A stretch of 64,000 nucleotides of DNA from Rhodoferax_B ferrireducens_A (GTDB lineage Bacteria; Pseudomonadota; Gammaproteobacteria; Burkholderiales; Burkholderiaceae_C): assembly GCF_031458075.1 (NCBI RefSeq), contig NZ_JAVDXT010000001.1:558001-622000 (forward strand), given 5' to 3'. Positions within the stretch are counted from its first letter, which is position 1; each line of letters begins with the position of its first letter. The notes beneath the pieces were generated by a model. It did not search any database and had not been told where the DNA came from. It worked only from the letters and a program-made list of their open reading frames with translations. The translations under genes and the position numbers were made by a program. Positions 1-7,075 of the stretch are shown piece after piece.

Positions 1-31
1 ATCAGAAGCCATTCATGTACTAATTGCAGTC

Positions 32-63
32 AATGTCCGCTTCTGGCGGCGAACGCGGACATT
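32..63. repeat. Cassette-like 3' motif, copy A
   Basis: A perfect inverted repeat (AATGTCCGC, 14-nt loop, GCGGACATT) abuts and overlaps the stop codon of the minus-strand gene that ends at 62. The loop contains TTCTGGCGG. Related motifs lie 3' of the next four genes. It could act as a transcription terminator stem or as a recombination or spacer element. There is no T-run after it. Confidence 0.6.
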
Positions 64-373
64 ACGCGCGCGAGCCTTTGGTTGGACACGCTTTGTCCGA
101 AGTTGCGAGCTGAAGGGGTGCCTTGTGCCGCGCTCTGAACTCCCTCTCAAACTGAATAATTTTGGCTGGCGGCGTAGCGAGGCAAACCAGCATCAAGACT
201 CGCGATGGACTCAAGCGAACAACCTCATCCACCGCGGGCGTCGCCAGTTTTGATTTGATTTCTCCAACTTCATAGCCATCAGGCGTGATGACAACACCGA
301 CCAGCTCGGCAAAGCTCGGAAAACTAGCAATCGCCATGGTTATGAGCAACGCGAACCTGTATACCAGCTTCAT
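62..373 (-). CDS. Small secreted protein of unknown function
   Basis: This encodes 103 aa with a clear Sec signal peptide: Met-Lys-Leu, then a hydrophobic stretch ending Ser-Phe-Ala at about residue 22. The mature part is only about 80 aa, has two cysteines and matches no family I recognise. I chose the start at 373, rather than a Met five codons upstream, because GAGGAG sits 7 nt before it (381-386) and the signal peptide then begins properly. It is the last gene of a series of small minus-strand genes with lower GC than the rest of the window, which suggests acquired DNA. The protein is probably exported to the periplasm; its role is unknown. Confidence 0.6.
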   Translation of the reverse strand: MKLVYRFALLITMAIASFPSFAELVGVVITPDGYEVGEIKSKLATPAVDEVVRLSPSRVLMLVCLATPPAKIIQFEREFRARHKAPLQLATSDKACPTKGSRA

Positions 374-404
374 ACGAAATCTCCTCAATCAACGCGCCTA
401 GCGT

Positions 405-433
405 ATGACGGCTTTTGGCCGGCAGCGGCAATG
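405..433. repeat. Cassette-like 3' motif, copy E
   Basis: ATGACGGCTTTTGGCCGG followed by GCGGCAATG matches copy A (AATGTCCGCTTCTGGCGG...GCGGACATT) with a few substitutions. It lies 47 nt 3' of the stop codon of the minus-strand gene ending at 481. Confidence 0.5.
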
Positions 434-480
434 AGCCGACCATCTTGCAGTTTAGTGCGTGGAGGTCAAGCGGTTCGCCA

Positions 481-945
481 TCATCTGCCTTCAAACCATT
501 TACCAATCGCAAACCCCAAAAAACCCAAGATTACGAAGAAACCGACAATCCCATTTCGAATGCGTTTTTCCTGCCGGATGTTTTTCTCGACAAGCAGCTT
601 TGAGGCGGCCTCAGCCTCTCTTCTTAGAGGAACATCATCGGGGTGGAAAAATGTGACCTCCGCCGACTGATACGTTTCAAATTCATCGCCTCGTACCCTC
701 CCACCAAGCAGCTCAGCGAGTGCTAACAAAGGTGCAAATAACCAGGCTTCAGCAGAATTAGTCCACAACTGTCCATCTTGAAACCAAAGAGTGACGGAGC
801 CCTCACTATTCGTCAATTCAAATGAGTTTTGCGCCCCGTTGAAAATCCAACCACCCCGCTGCGACGCGGCCGCACGAGCTTCATCAAGCGTAATGCTGTG
901 GAGCTTTCCGTTTGCGGTCCGGAGAATTGTGAGGTGGTAACTCAT
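481..945 (-). CDS. Hypothetical protein with C-terminal membrane anchor
   Basis: This encodes 154 aa. The N-terminal ~110 residues are soluble and beta-rich in appearance (Trp-Ile-Phe-Asn-Gly, Val-Thr-Leu-Trp-Phe). A basic linker (about residues 118-130) follows, then one hydrophobic segment near residues 132-148 and a short Lys/Arg-containing tail, so it is probably tail-anchored in the inner membrane with the soluble part in the cytoplasm. No signal peptide and no recognised domain. It sits in the lower-GC series of small minus-strand genes. Function unknown. Confidence 0.6.
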   Translation of the reverse strand: MSYHLTILRTANGKLHSITLDEARAAASQRGGWIFNGAQNSFELTNSEGSVTLWFQDGQLWTNSAEAWLFAPLLALAELLGGRVRGDEFETYQSAEVTFFHPDDVPLRREAEAASKLLVEKNIRQEKRIRNGIVGFFVILGFLGFAIGKWFEGR

Positions 946-1027
946 ACGTGGCTTTTTTTAATGTTTAGCGATTAGCAAACGCCCGCAACATTGGACCGCT
1001 TATTGCCGAGCTTGCGAGATAGCGAGA

Positions 1028-1046
1028 ACTGTCCGGTATTGGCCGC
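1028..1046. repeat. Cassette-like 3' motif, copy B
   Basis: ACTGTCCGGTATTGGCCGC resembles the left half of copy A, with TGTCCG and TGGCCGC conserved. It is 22 nt 3' of the stop codon of the minus-strand gene ending at 1068. It is the most degenerate of the five main copies. Confidence 0.4.
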
Positions 1047-1067
1047 TTTTTGGCTTTTTTCATGCCC

Positions 1068-1625
1068 TTAGGGCCAGAGCTTCCACCAAGGCCTCTTTGG
1101 CCGCAAATCATCCAGAAGCTGGAACGGCGTAGCGTCAAAGTCAGGGTTGTCTTCGTCGTGGCGATAGCCCGCGATATCTTTGGCCATCATGACCGGAATG
1201 TCCATCAGGAAGAAGCCTTCAAGATTGTCGCTGTCGTCGGGTTCTGCAGAAGCGTGCAGGGTTTCAAACCGGTCCGGAAGCGTGCCGGACCAACACAATA
1301 CATCTGGACGGTCGGCAGAATACTCAACCTGCCAGACCTGCTCACCATCGAGCCAGAGTTCGGCCATCGAAAACCCTACGTGCTCTTCGATGGCGCAGGC
1401 GACAGCTTGGCACCCTTTGGACAACGCGGCCATGCTGTCCGAGCTGATGATTCGGTGATTGCAGGTTCCGGCCGCCACCATCAACCATTGGTTCGGCAAG
1501 ACATGGCTAGCTACGGCATTGAAAGGAAAATCGCATGTCTCCTCGGTGGGACCGAGTAAAAGCCGCGAAAGTGCATCCGCAGCCGGTAGGCCTTTAACCG
1601 CAGTCCAAGCGAAAGAGAGTCCCAT
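1068..1625 (-). CDS. Conserved hypothetical protein
   Basis: This encodes 185 aa, acidic and soluble, with no signal peptide or membrane segment. It has evenly spread Trp residues and ends Lys-Arg-Pro-Trp-Trp-Lys-Leu-Trp-Pro. That tail (RPWWKLWP-like) is a feature I associate with small uncharacterised proteobacterial proteins, but I cannot name the family. The neighbours are other small minus-strand genes in the cassette-like series, with a gap of about 230 nt upstream. Function unknown. Confidence 0.6.
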   Translation of the reverse strand: MGLSFAWTAVKGLPAADALSRLLLGPTEETCDFPFNAVASHVLPNQWLMVAAGTCNHRIISSDSMAALSKGCQAVACAIEEHVGFSMAELWLDGEQVWQVEYSADRPDVLCWSGTLPDRFETLHASAEPDDSDNLEGFFLMDIPVMMAKDIAGYRHDEDNPDFDATPFQLLDDLRPKRPWWKLWP

Positions 1626-1723
1626 GGTCAGCTGTTCCTCAGATTAAGTCATGCCCGCAACTGCCAGCCGGTCCTTCCAGGACCCGCACGCTTAAATGCT
1701 CGGACTTCCATGTGGGGAAAGAA

Positions 1724-1759
1724 AATGTGGCCAATTCAGCTCTTGGCCGTATGTTGCCG
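1724..1759. repeat. Cassette-like 3' motif, copy C
   Basis: AATGTGGCC, then CTCTTGGCCG, then TTGCCGC, follows the same order as the other copies (AATGTC, CTCCTGGCCG, GCCG). It lies about 100 nt 3' of the minus-strand gene that stops at 1856, in an otherwise empty gap (1626-1855). Confidence 0.4.
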
Positions 1760-1855
1760 CAGCATGGAATGCCGGCCGCCCCGGCCATCATCAAAACTAT
1801 GGACAACTGGCAGGCCGGCTTGAACGTCCTGTTCTGGTCGCAATCTGCTAGCAGG

Positions 1856-2245
1856 CTAGCCGTGGTCTTCCGCTATCCACTGCGCGGGTTCTTCCACGGG
1901 CCTGGGAAGACGGCTCTCCAACCATTCTGCGGCCGTGTCTGGGTTGAACTTTGGGTCTTTGGACTCGATGACCCACGACAAGAACTCATCTGGCCCGCCG
2001 TTGAGATATGGTGCCGGGGACACCGGCATGAAGACTGTGGGCAACCGCTCGTTGAGGGACAGATAGTTAAGGACGCCGCCAAACTCTTGCACCACGTGCC
2101 AAGCTAGGGGGTGGGTGATATCAATCGAGAATTTGACCCACCAATTCCCATCGTCGAATTTGCCGGTGCCAAATGCTGAAGGTGGTATCGCTGGGACACG
2201 CTTCAAGAACGCGACAAGCTTGTCGAAATCTGTTTGATTGCTCAT
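1856..2245 (-). CDS. Conserved hypothetical protein
   Basis: This encodes 129 aa, soluble, with no signal peptide. Aromatic-rich segments (Asn-Trp-Trp-Val-Lys-Phe, Pro-Leu-Ala-Trp-His-Val-Val, Phe-Leu-Ser-Trp-Val-Ile) suggest a compact globular fold. The phrases resemble small immunity or conserved cassette proteins, but there is no motif I can name. The start ATG at 2245 opens MSNQTDF. It is part of the small-gene series, and the 3' copy of the repeated motif is about 100 nt away. Confidence 0.6.
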   Translation of the reverse strand: MSNQTDFDKLVAFLKRVPAIPPSAFGTGKFDDGNWWVKFSIDITHPLAWHVVQEFGGVLNYLSLNERLPTVFMPVSPAPYLNGGPDEFLSWVIESKDPKFNPDTAAEWLESRLPRPVEEPAQWIAEDHG

Positions 2246-2312
2246 ACGGCTTGGCTAAGGTGTTTGGCCGATGTCCCGAACGTCCGCTAATGAGAGGTTT
2301 GATGACAGCCGC

Positions 2313-2345
2313 GAATGTCGGCTCCTGGCCGGGTACAGTCTGCCG
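2313..2345. repeat. Cassette-like 3' motif, copy D
   Basis: GAATGTCGGCTCCTGGCCGG, then ACAGTCTGCCG, ends immediately before the stop codon (2346-2348) of the minus-strand gene 2346-2744. It shares AATGTCSGCTYCTGG with copy A. The arms CGGC/GCCG can pair. Confidence 0.55.
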
Positions 2346-2744
2346 TTACTCCGTATTGAGCGGCATTTTCGCCCAGTAACACTCGCCCACAGTATCAATG
2401 TGGCGGACGATGAACCCTCGTCGCTCAAGTACACGTCGGAGCTTTAGATTGGGCATAGCGCAATGAACCGCATGCACTCGCCATTCGACGAAGGCGAGGC
2501 CTTCGCGCTTCGCATAGCTGGATGCCAGTGACGCAAGGCTCGGAAGAGCACCGTCACCTCCACCGTCGACATGTGCAAGCTCCATCACGAGCGCATCGTC
2601 CGCCACCTTGAATCGGCCCAGCAGATTGGCGCTCCCGACTTCAAAAACAAGTGGTTCGTCTCGGAGTATGAGCATTCTCATTTCCTCGTTGGAGAACTGA
2701 AGAACCTCGTCGACGGTATAACCTTCAATCAACATCTGACTCAA
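2346..2744 (-). CDS. GNAT-like conserved protein
   Basis: This encodes 132 aa. The layout fits a truncated or minimal acetyltransferase-like fold: an N-terminal Met-rich part, a central Asp-Ala-Leu-Val-Met-Glu-Leu strand followed by a Gly-rich loop (His-Val-Asp-Gly-Gly-Gly-Asp-Gly), a helix containing Tyr-Ala-Lys-Arg-Glu-Gly, then Val-Glu-Trp-Arg-Val and a C-terminal LKLRRVLERRGF segment. The last segment is what GNAT proteins show at the end of the CoA-binding part (leu-arg-x3-x-arg-arg-Gly-Phe). Short relatives of this kind recur in accessory DNA. Substrate unknown. The family call is by pattern only. Confidence 0.6.
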   Translation of the reverse strand: MSQMLIEGYTVDEVLQFSNEEMRMLILRDEPLVFEVGSANLLGRFKVADDALVMELAHVDGGGDGALPSLASLASSYAKREGLAFVEWRVHAVHCAMPNLKLRRVLERRGFIVRHIDTVGECYWAKMPLNTE

Positions 2745-2953
2745 AGTTGCAATTCCAGGTGATGACGTGCATTAGCTCAATTCGGGAGGCGACATACGGC
2801 GACTGCACCAGGGGATGTGTTCGGCGTTTTGATGGTGCCCGGAGCGCGGGGCGCTGCGCGAAGTCCCGGGGCCGCCTGCCTGCGGGCCGAGAGTTTGCAC
2901 CAGGCGCCCGCCGTGGCGCGAGGCGGGTCGAGGGGCGGCGCGCGCCCCGCCGC

Positions 2954-3322
2954 TCAAGCTTTCACTTCGACCACCGGTTCGAAGCCGCCGAAGATCATGC
3001 GTTTGCCGTCGAAGGGCATGGGCGGGTTGCCGGGTGTGGACGGATCCATGCGCGGGTCTTCCATCATCTTCTTCATGCCGGCGTCGCGCGTGGCCTTGTC
3101 CGGCCATTCGATCCACGAAAAGGCCACCGACTCCTCGGCCGTCGCCTGGACTGCGCGGCGGAAATCGGTGACTTTGCCGTCGGGGACGTCATCGCCCCAA
3201 CCCTCGATCACACGGAGTGCGCCCAGCTCGATGAATATCGGGTCGAGTTGGCGCGCGTGCTCAATGAACTTCTGCTTGTTGGCGGTGGGGACCGCGATCA
3301 CGAAACCATCGATGTATGACAT
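2954..3322 (-). CDS. DUF1428 (YbaA-like) family protein
   Basis: This encodes 122 aa beginning MSYIDGFVIAVP. The family signatures are visible: the opening segment, the Trp-Gly-Asp-Asp-Val-Pro-Asp-Gly-Lys-Val-Thr-Asp-Phe motif, Phe-Ser-Trp-Ile-Glu-Trp-Pro, and a C-terminal MPFDGKRMIFGGFE. It is a small ferredoxin-like alpha+beta dimer family related to the ABM/dimeric barrel fold, and the biochemical function is not established. The start at 3322 has AGGAG 7 nt upstream (read on the minus strand). The frame stays open further upstream, but that part has no family similarity. Length matches the family (about 115-120 aa). Confidence 0.9.
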   Translation of the reverse strand: MSYIDGFVIAVPTANKQKFIEHARQLDPIFIELGALRVIEGWGDDVPDGKVTDFRRAVQATAEESVAFSWIEWPDKATRDAGMKKMMEDPRMDPSTPGNPPMPFDGKRMIFGGFEPVVEVKA

Positions 3323-3666
3323 GTCTTCACTCCTGTTGGGTTGACGAGTCGGTGCGCTCGCTTGAAAGCGCCTCGTATCCCTTCGACGCATGACAGGAAG
3401 CCACATCGACATGACCTGCCCGGCCGGAGGACACGCGCCCTGTGGCGGCCCCGGAGCACCGCCGCTGCAGGGTGCGCGCCGGGTCAGCCGCCGCGGCGTC
3501 CTCAGTGTAGACCTCTTGGCCCCGCAGGTCACTCTAGCGCAACCCGGGCATTTCCTCTCCACAATGCCCACTCCTGGCCGGCGGCTGCCCGCTGACACTT
3601 CATGTCGGCGGCATCTAGTTCGCGATGTATGCGTCTAAGCCGAACTGTCGTTGGCCTAAGCCAGGT
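3323..3666. other. Intergenic stretch without a convincing gene
   Basis: About 340 nt between the DUF1428 gene and the gene at 3667. The middle (3420-3530) is very GC-rich, and open frames in it look random. A possible sixth, weak copy of the cassette-like motif (CTCCTGGCCGG...CTGCCCGCTGACA) lies at about 3569-3597, 3' of the gene ending at 3667. I see no RNA gene or clear terminator. Confidence 0.4.
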
Positions 3667-3888
3667 TCATTGGGGAAGAATCTCGAACACGTCGCCGTTG
3701 GTTGGCGTCGCATCCTCGTGGTAGACGTCGTACAAATACTGGGCAAGCTCGCTGTGGTCAATGTCCGAAGGGACGGCGAGCTCCACCGGCCGACGTTTCC
3801 CTTCGGGGCTAATTTGGAAGCCCGTCCACGCACCGTGGCTTCGCTCCATGGCAATGATGCGGCCGAACACGTTGAAAACATACTTCAC
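3667..3888 (-). CDS. Small conserved protein (DUF7661-like)
   Basis: This encodes 73 aa beginning MKYVFNVFGR. A short all-soluble protein with the pattern Val-Phe-Gly-Arg, then Trp-x5-Gly-Arg/Lys-Arg-Arg-Pro, and an acidic central part (Asp-Ile-Asp-His-Ser-Glu-Leu-Ala-Gln-Tyr-Leu-Tyr-Asp-Val-Tyr-His-Glu). This is typical of a small uncharacterised family found in many proteobacteria, often near toxin-antitoxin or cassette genes. The ribosome-binding site is weak (AGGAG 12 nt upstream). The gene downstream on this strand is DUF1428; the one upstream is an HTH protein. Confidence 0.65.
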   Translation of the reverse strand: MKYVFNVFGRIIAMERSHGAWTGFQISPEGKRRPVELAVPSDIDHSELAQYLYDVYHEDATPTNGDVFEILPQ

Positions 3889-3927
3889 CGTTCATGCTCC
3901 TATTTTCCTGTACACCGGATGGCGATG

Positions 3928-4194
3928 TTAATGATGCGGTGCGGCTTCCGGCGACTGCAATTGCACGGTGATACCGTATAGCGCAAGCATGCCAAGCACA
4001 TGTCCAATGGCCACGCCCGGCTCTCCCGACTCGATGCGGGCAATGGTTTGGACGTGAACGCCTAGACGGGTCGCGGCAGCGGACTGCCCATCGCCTGCGG
4101 CCACACGGGCGCACTTGGCCGCGGCACCCATGTCCTTGATGGACTGCACTGCATCGTTACCAATATGGGGAGAGATTCGCTTGCCTTGTGTCAT
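3928..4194 (-). CDS. Small HTH (Xre/HipB-like) DNA-binding protein
   Basis: This encodes 88 aa. A Cro/C1-type helix-turn-helix is visible from about residue 32: a helix with Ala-Ala-Ala-Thr-Arg-Leu-Gly-Val, then His-Val-Gln-Thr-Ile-Ala-Arg-Ile-Glu-Ser-Gly, then Leu-Gly-Met-Leu-Ala-Leu-Tyr-Gly-Ile. It probably acts as a small transcriptional repressor or antitoxin-type regulator. The start ATG at 4194 overlaps the stop of an upstream small frame by 4 nt (ATGA), which suggests translational coupling. No HipA kinase or other toxin is adjacent, so a partner is missing or lost. Confidence 0.7.
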   Translation of the reverse strand: MTQGKRISPHIGNDAVQSIKDMGAAAKCARVAAGDGQSAAATRLGVHVQTIARIESGEPGVAIGHVLGMLALYGITVQLQSPEAAPHH

Positions 4195-4382
4195 GGCTGG
4201 ATTGTCTCCGCATTGCGGCTCGTGGGCAGTTTGACCGCCACTACAGCGTCCCCGCTTCCAACTGCTCCAAATAAGTGAACTCCGGCGCCTTGACCCTGGC
4301 CTCCTTGCGGTTCCGGGGGGCGGGTGCGCACTTCCGTGACGCCGCATTTTGCAGGCTTTTCGGCTGCTTTCGCATAGTTCAT
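4191..4382 (-). CDS. Possible small upstream gene of the HTH operon
   Basis: An open frame of 63 aa whose stop overlaps the start of the HTH gene as ATGA. Its Gly/Gln-rich composition (Gln-Gly-Gly-Gln-Gly-Gln-Gly) is unconvincing. In another frame the same stretch encodes a 44-aa peptide (MRKQPKSLQ... ending EQLEAGTL, about 4237-4371) that looks more protein-like. Only one of them, or neither, is likely to be translated. The 5' end abuts an intergenic repeat. No function is assigned. Confidence 0.2.
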   Translation of the reverse strand: MNYAKAAEKPAKCGVTEVRTRPPEPQGGQGQGAGVHLFGAVGSGDAVVAVKLPTSRNAETIQP

Positions 4383-4412
4383 CTGCGCAAGCAGCTACAT
4401 AATAAATAGCAA
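4381..4412. repeat. Intergenic repeat, copy 1 (partial)
   Basis: TCTGCGCAAGCAGCTACATAATAAATAGCAA is the right half of the CTGGCGC...CTATCAAAATAG repeat. It lies between the HTH block and the gamma-glutamyltransferase gene, only a few bases past the latter's stop at 4418. It marks the border between the lower-GC array and typical chromosome. Confidence 0.6.
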
Positions 4413-4417
4413 GAGCA

Positions 4418-6013
4418 TCATGCACGGGCCGGCAAGCCCATGGCCCGCCCATCGCTGCGCGGGTCGTGGGCGCCTTGCATCTGGCCCGTGGCTTGGTCGA
4501 TGCGGATCGCACCCGGATGGCCCATCAGCGGGCTCTGGGCGGGGATGGGGCTCAGCGCATGGCCGCGCCGGGCCAGTTCCTGGAACACCTCGTCGGGCAC
4601 GTCCTGTTCCAGCTTCAGCGAGTCGCGCGCGTCGGAGAAGGTCTTGCCCAGCAGAAAGCGCGGCCGGGCCAGCGCGGTGTACGGGTCCATGCCGTAGTCG
4701 ATCATGCGCGTCAGGATGGCTGCCAGGGTTTGCGGCTGGCCGTCGGCGCCCTGGGTGCCGTACAGGATGGTCGGCTTGCCGTTCTGCAGGTACATGCCGG
4801 GGTTCAGCGTGTGGAACGGCCGCTTGCCCGGCGCCAGGCAGTTGGGGTGCTTGGGGTCCAGCGAGAAGGCCGAGCCGCGGTTGTGCCAGAGCAGGCCGGT
4901 GTCGCCCACCAGCACGCCGCTGCCCCAGTCGAAGTAGATGGTGGCCAGCATCGACACCGCATTGCCCGCACTGTCTGCCGCGGCGATGTACACCGTGTCG
5001 CCGGTCTGGAAGGGGTGCGGCCAGGGCAGGGCCTGGTCCATGCGGATCTGCTGGGCTTTGTGGTCCAGGTGCGCGGCCGACAGCAGGCGCTCGATGGGCA
5101 CCTCTACCTGCTCGGGGTCGGCCACATGGCGGTTGCGGTCGATGAAGGCCTGCTTCACCGCTTCGACCAGCAGATGGTAGTAGTCGGCACTGCCCTCGGG
5201 AATGCTGCGCAGGTCGAATCGCTGCAGGATGCCCATGGTCTCCAGCGTGGTGATACCCTGGGTCGGTGGGCGGTGCGCCAGCAGAGTGCCACCGCGGTAG
5301 GCAGTGCGCAGCGGGGCTTCGATGCGGGCCCGGGTCTGGGCCAGGTCGGCCGCGGTCAGCGGCGAGCCGGCCTGGGCCAGGCCCTTGGCGACGCGCGCGG
5401 CCAGCTGGCCTTCGTAGAAGTCGCGTGGGCCGCGGGCCGCCAGGGTTTCCAGGGTGCTGGCTAGCGGGTGCTGCTGGCGCACGCTGTGCGGTGCGGGGAT
5501 CTCGCCGTTGACCAGCAAGTTGGCATAGATGTCGGGCAGGCTGGCGGCGTCGGGCAGGCGCAGCTCCAGCCAGAAGCGCTCGGAGTCGGACATGGCAAAG
5601 CCGTCGCGGGCGAAGCCTATGGCTGGCGCCAGCAGCTGCTGCCAGCTGTGCTGGCCGGCCCAGCCGTCGCGGCTGATGCCGTAGGCCTGGCCCAGCACAT
5701 CGACCAGGGCCGCGCTGGTCAGCATGGACTGCGGGCCGCGCACCGGGATGCTGCCGCTGTAGTGGGGCAGATGCTGCGGCGCCTGGCCGATGCCGGAGAT
5801 CGTTTGTACCTGGCCGCTCTTGTCGGCGATCAGCATGAAGGCGTCGCCGCCCAGGCCGGCGAAATGCGGGTAGGTCACGCACAGGCAGGCGGTGATGGCG
5901 ATCGCCGCCTCGATCGCGTTGCCGCCAGCGGCCAGCACGTCCAGCCCGGCCTGGGTGGCCAGCGCATGCGGGCTGGTGACCATGCCTTTTGTAGAGGTGG
6001 TGCTGTGCGTCAT
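4418..6013 (-). CDS. Gamma-glutamyltransferase family protein
   Basis: This encodes 531 aa with the Ntn-hydrolase gamma-glutamyltranspeptidase layout. The large-subunit part opens with Met-Val-Thr-Ser-Pro-His-Ala-Leu-Ala and Gly-Gly-Asn-Ala-Ile-Glu-Ala-Ala. The expected autocleavage/nucleophile Thr is in Gly-Asp-Thr-Val-Tyr-Ile (about residue 345), followed by Asp-Ser-Ala-Gly-Asn-Ala-Val-Ser, and the C-terminal Gly-Thr-Gln-Gly-Ala-Asp-Gly-Gln-Pro-Gln-Thr segment is present. No signal peptide is visible at this start, so a cytoplasmic location is likely, as in the GGT-like amidases of soil bacteria. The start at 6013 overlaps the stop of the SnoaL gene by 4 nt (ATGA), so the two are co-translated. 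The substrate could be glutathione or another gamma-glutamyl or amide compound. Confidence 0.9.
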   Translation of the reverse strand: MTHSTTSTKGMVTSPHALATQAGLDVLAAGGNAIEAAIAITACLCVTYPHFAGLGGDAFMLIADKSGQVQTISGIGQAPQHLPHYSGSIPVRGPQSMLTSAALVDVLGQAYGISRDGWAGQHSWQQLLAPAIGFARDGFAMSDSERFWLELRLPDAASLPDIYANLLVNGEIPAPHSVRQQHPLASTLETLAARGPRDFYEGQLAARVAKGLAQAGSPLTAADLAQTRARIEAPLRTAYRGGTLLAHRPPTQGITTLETMGILQRFDLRSIPEGSADYYHLLVEAVKQAFIDRNRHVADPEQVEVPIERLLSAAHLDHKAQQIRMDQALPWPHPFQTGDTVYIAAADSAGNAVSMLATIYFDWGSGVLVGDTGLLWHNRGSAFSLDPKHPNCLAPGKRPFHTLNPGMYLQNGKPTILYGTQGADGQPQTLAAILTRMIDYGMDPYTALARPRFLLGKTFSDARDSLKLEQDVPDEVFQELARRGHALSPIPAQSPLMGHPGAIRIDQATGQMQGAHDPRSDGRAMGLPARA

Positions 6014-6444
6014 ACCGCCAGCCCTGCGCGCTGCAGCAGCCATTCGGCGCTGTCGTTCCACACATCCATCTGCACGATCAGGCCGTCGCGCACGATGTAG
6101 CGGTCTACATAGCGGTTGCCCTCGAAGGCGGTGCCGTCGGGCCAGGTGCCGTACAGCGTGCCGATGTTGTAGACGATGGCCTCGGCATCGGTGGCGCCGG
6201 CCACCACATCGGTCTGCTCGAAGCGCTTCTTCACCCAGGCATAGCGGCCGGCGTTGAAGCGGCTGCATTCGCTGGGGTCGCGCATCTCGCGACCGCCGGT
6301 GAAGCGGATGCGCAGCGCGGGCGACACAAAGGCCCGTGCGCCCTCAGGGTCGGGGACCATGATGGTTCGCAAAAAGCTTTCCACCAGCGTCTGGGCCTGG
6401 AGGCCGGCGTCGTGTGCAGGAGGCTGGGGCGTGTCAAGGGTCAT
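6010..6444 (-). CDS. SnoaL-like / NTF2-fold protein
   Basis: This encodes 144 aa. The pattern of the SnoaL-like (NTF2 superfamily) fold is visible: an N-terminal helix with Phe-Leu-Arg-Thr-Ile, Ala-Leu-Arg-Ile-Arg-Phe-Thr-Gly-Gly-Arg, Trp-Val-Lys-Lys-Arg-Phe, Asn-Ile-Gly-Thr-Leu-Tyr-Gly, then Tyr-Val-Asp-Arg-Tyr-Ile-Val-Arg-Asp-Gly-Leu-Ile and Met-Asp-Val-Trp-Asn-Asp-Ser-Ala-Glu-Trp. Such proteins are small isomerases, cyclases, hydrolases or ligand binders. Coupling to the gamma-glutamyltransferase by an ATGA overlap suggests they act in one pathway. I start at 6444 (MTLDTPQ) because upstream sequence is intergenic repeat DNA. No clear Shine-Dalgarno. Confidence 0.75.
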   Translation of the reverse strand: MTLDTPQPPAHDAGLQAQTLVESFLRTIMVPDPEGARAFVSPALRIRFTGGREMRDPSECSRFNAGRYAWVKKRFEQTDVVAGATDAEAIVYNIGTLYGTWPDGTAFEGNRYVDRYIVRDGLIVQMDVWNDSAEWLLQRAGLAV

Positions 6445-6460
6445 GGCTAAAATTGTGAGT

Positions 6461-6519
6461 GTTTTAGGCCTCTGGCGCAATAGATACCTGCGCTGACAGC
6501 TATTAAAACCATAGTATTT
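6461..6519. repeat. Intergenic repeat, copy 2
   Basis: GTTTTAGGCCTCTGGCGCAA, then CCTGCGCTGACAGCTATTA, then AACCATAGTATTT. It fills the gap between the acetyltransferase gene and the SnoaL gene and so would sit inside the transcript if the genes are co-transcribed. Confidence 0.8.
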
Positions 6520-7075
6520 ATGCCGGACCCCAGCGGTTGCGTGGCAGGCGGTACAGCACATGCTCCTGCAGCGGGTGGCCGCTGGGTACGGCCGGGTGCT
6601 TGAACGTGTCGGGGTCGGCCTGCATGCCCAGGCGCTGCATCACCGCGCGCGAGCGCTGGTTGTGCACGGTGGTGAAGGCCACGATTTCATCCAGCCCCAG
6701 TCGTTCGAAACCATAGGCCAGCGCGGCCCGCGCGCCTTCGGTCGCGTAGCCCCGGCCCCAGTGGGCGGCGGCCAGGCGCCAGCCGATTTCCACGCAGGGC
6801 GAAAACGGCAGCTGCGCGCCCGGTACCTGGATGCCGATGAAACCGATGAAGGTCTGCGTGCTGCGCAGCTCCACGGCCCAGAAGCCCCAGCCGCGCGCGG
6901 TGATGCCGGCCTGCACGCGGTCCAGCAGTGCATCGCTGGCAGCGCGGTCGGGCACCGGCAGCAGGAACTCCATCACCGCCGGGTCGGCGCACATGGCGGC
7001 GAAGGGCGCGCGGTCACTGTCTTGCCAGGGGCGCAGCCGCAGGCGTTCGGTGGTGATGTCCAGCGGCTCAGCCAT
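6518..7075 (-). CDS. GNAT family N-acetyltransferase (RimJ/RimL type)
   Basis: This encodes 185 aa. It is the RimJ/RimL subgroup: the opening Ile-Thr-Thr-Glu-Arg-Leu-Arg-Leu-Arg-Pro-Trp, the middle Ile-Gly-Trp-Arg-Leu-Ala-Ala-Ala-His-Trp-Gly-Arg-Gly-Tyr-Ala-Thr-Glu-Gly acetyl-CoA (motif A) loop, then Phe-Thr-Thr-Val-His-Asn-Gln-Arg-Ser-Arg-Ala-Val-Met-Gln-Arg-Leu-Gly-Met. It transfers an acetyl group from acetyl-CoA to an amine; the substrate is unknown. The start at 7075 overlaps the 3' end of the ArsR gene by 8 nt, so it probably follows it in one transcript. Confidence 0.9.
   Translation of the reverse strand: MAEPLDITTERLRLRPWQDSDRAPFAAMCADPAVMEFLLPVPDRAASDALLDRVQAGITARGWGFWAVELRSTQTFIGFIGIQVPGAQLPFSPCVEIGWRLAAAHWGRGYATEGARAALAYGFERLGLDEIVAFTTVHNQRSRAVMQRLGMQADPDTFKHPAVPSGHPLQEHVLYRLPRNRWGPA

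Noticed and set aside
1..3890. Classical integron cassette array
   Set aside because: No GTTRRRY/RYYYAAC core pairs flank the small genes and no integrase is in the window, so only a cassette-like description is justified.
4395..6065. Long open frame (556 codons) on the same strand as the gamma-glutamyltransferase, different frame
   Set aside because: Arg/Pro/His/Gly-rich composition with no family similarity; a by-product of high GC3 in the true gene.
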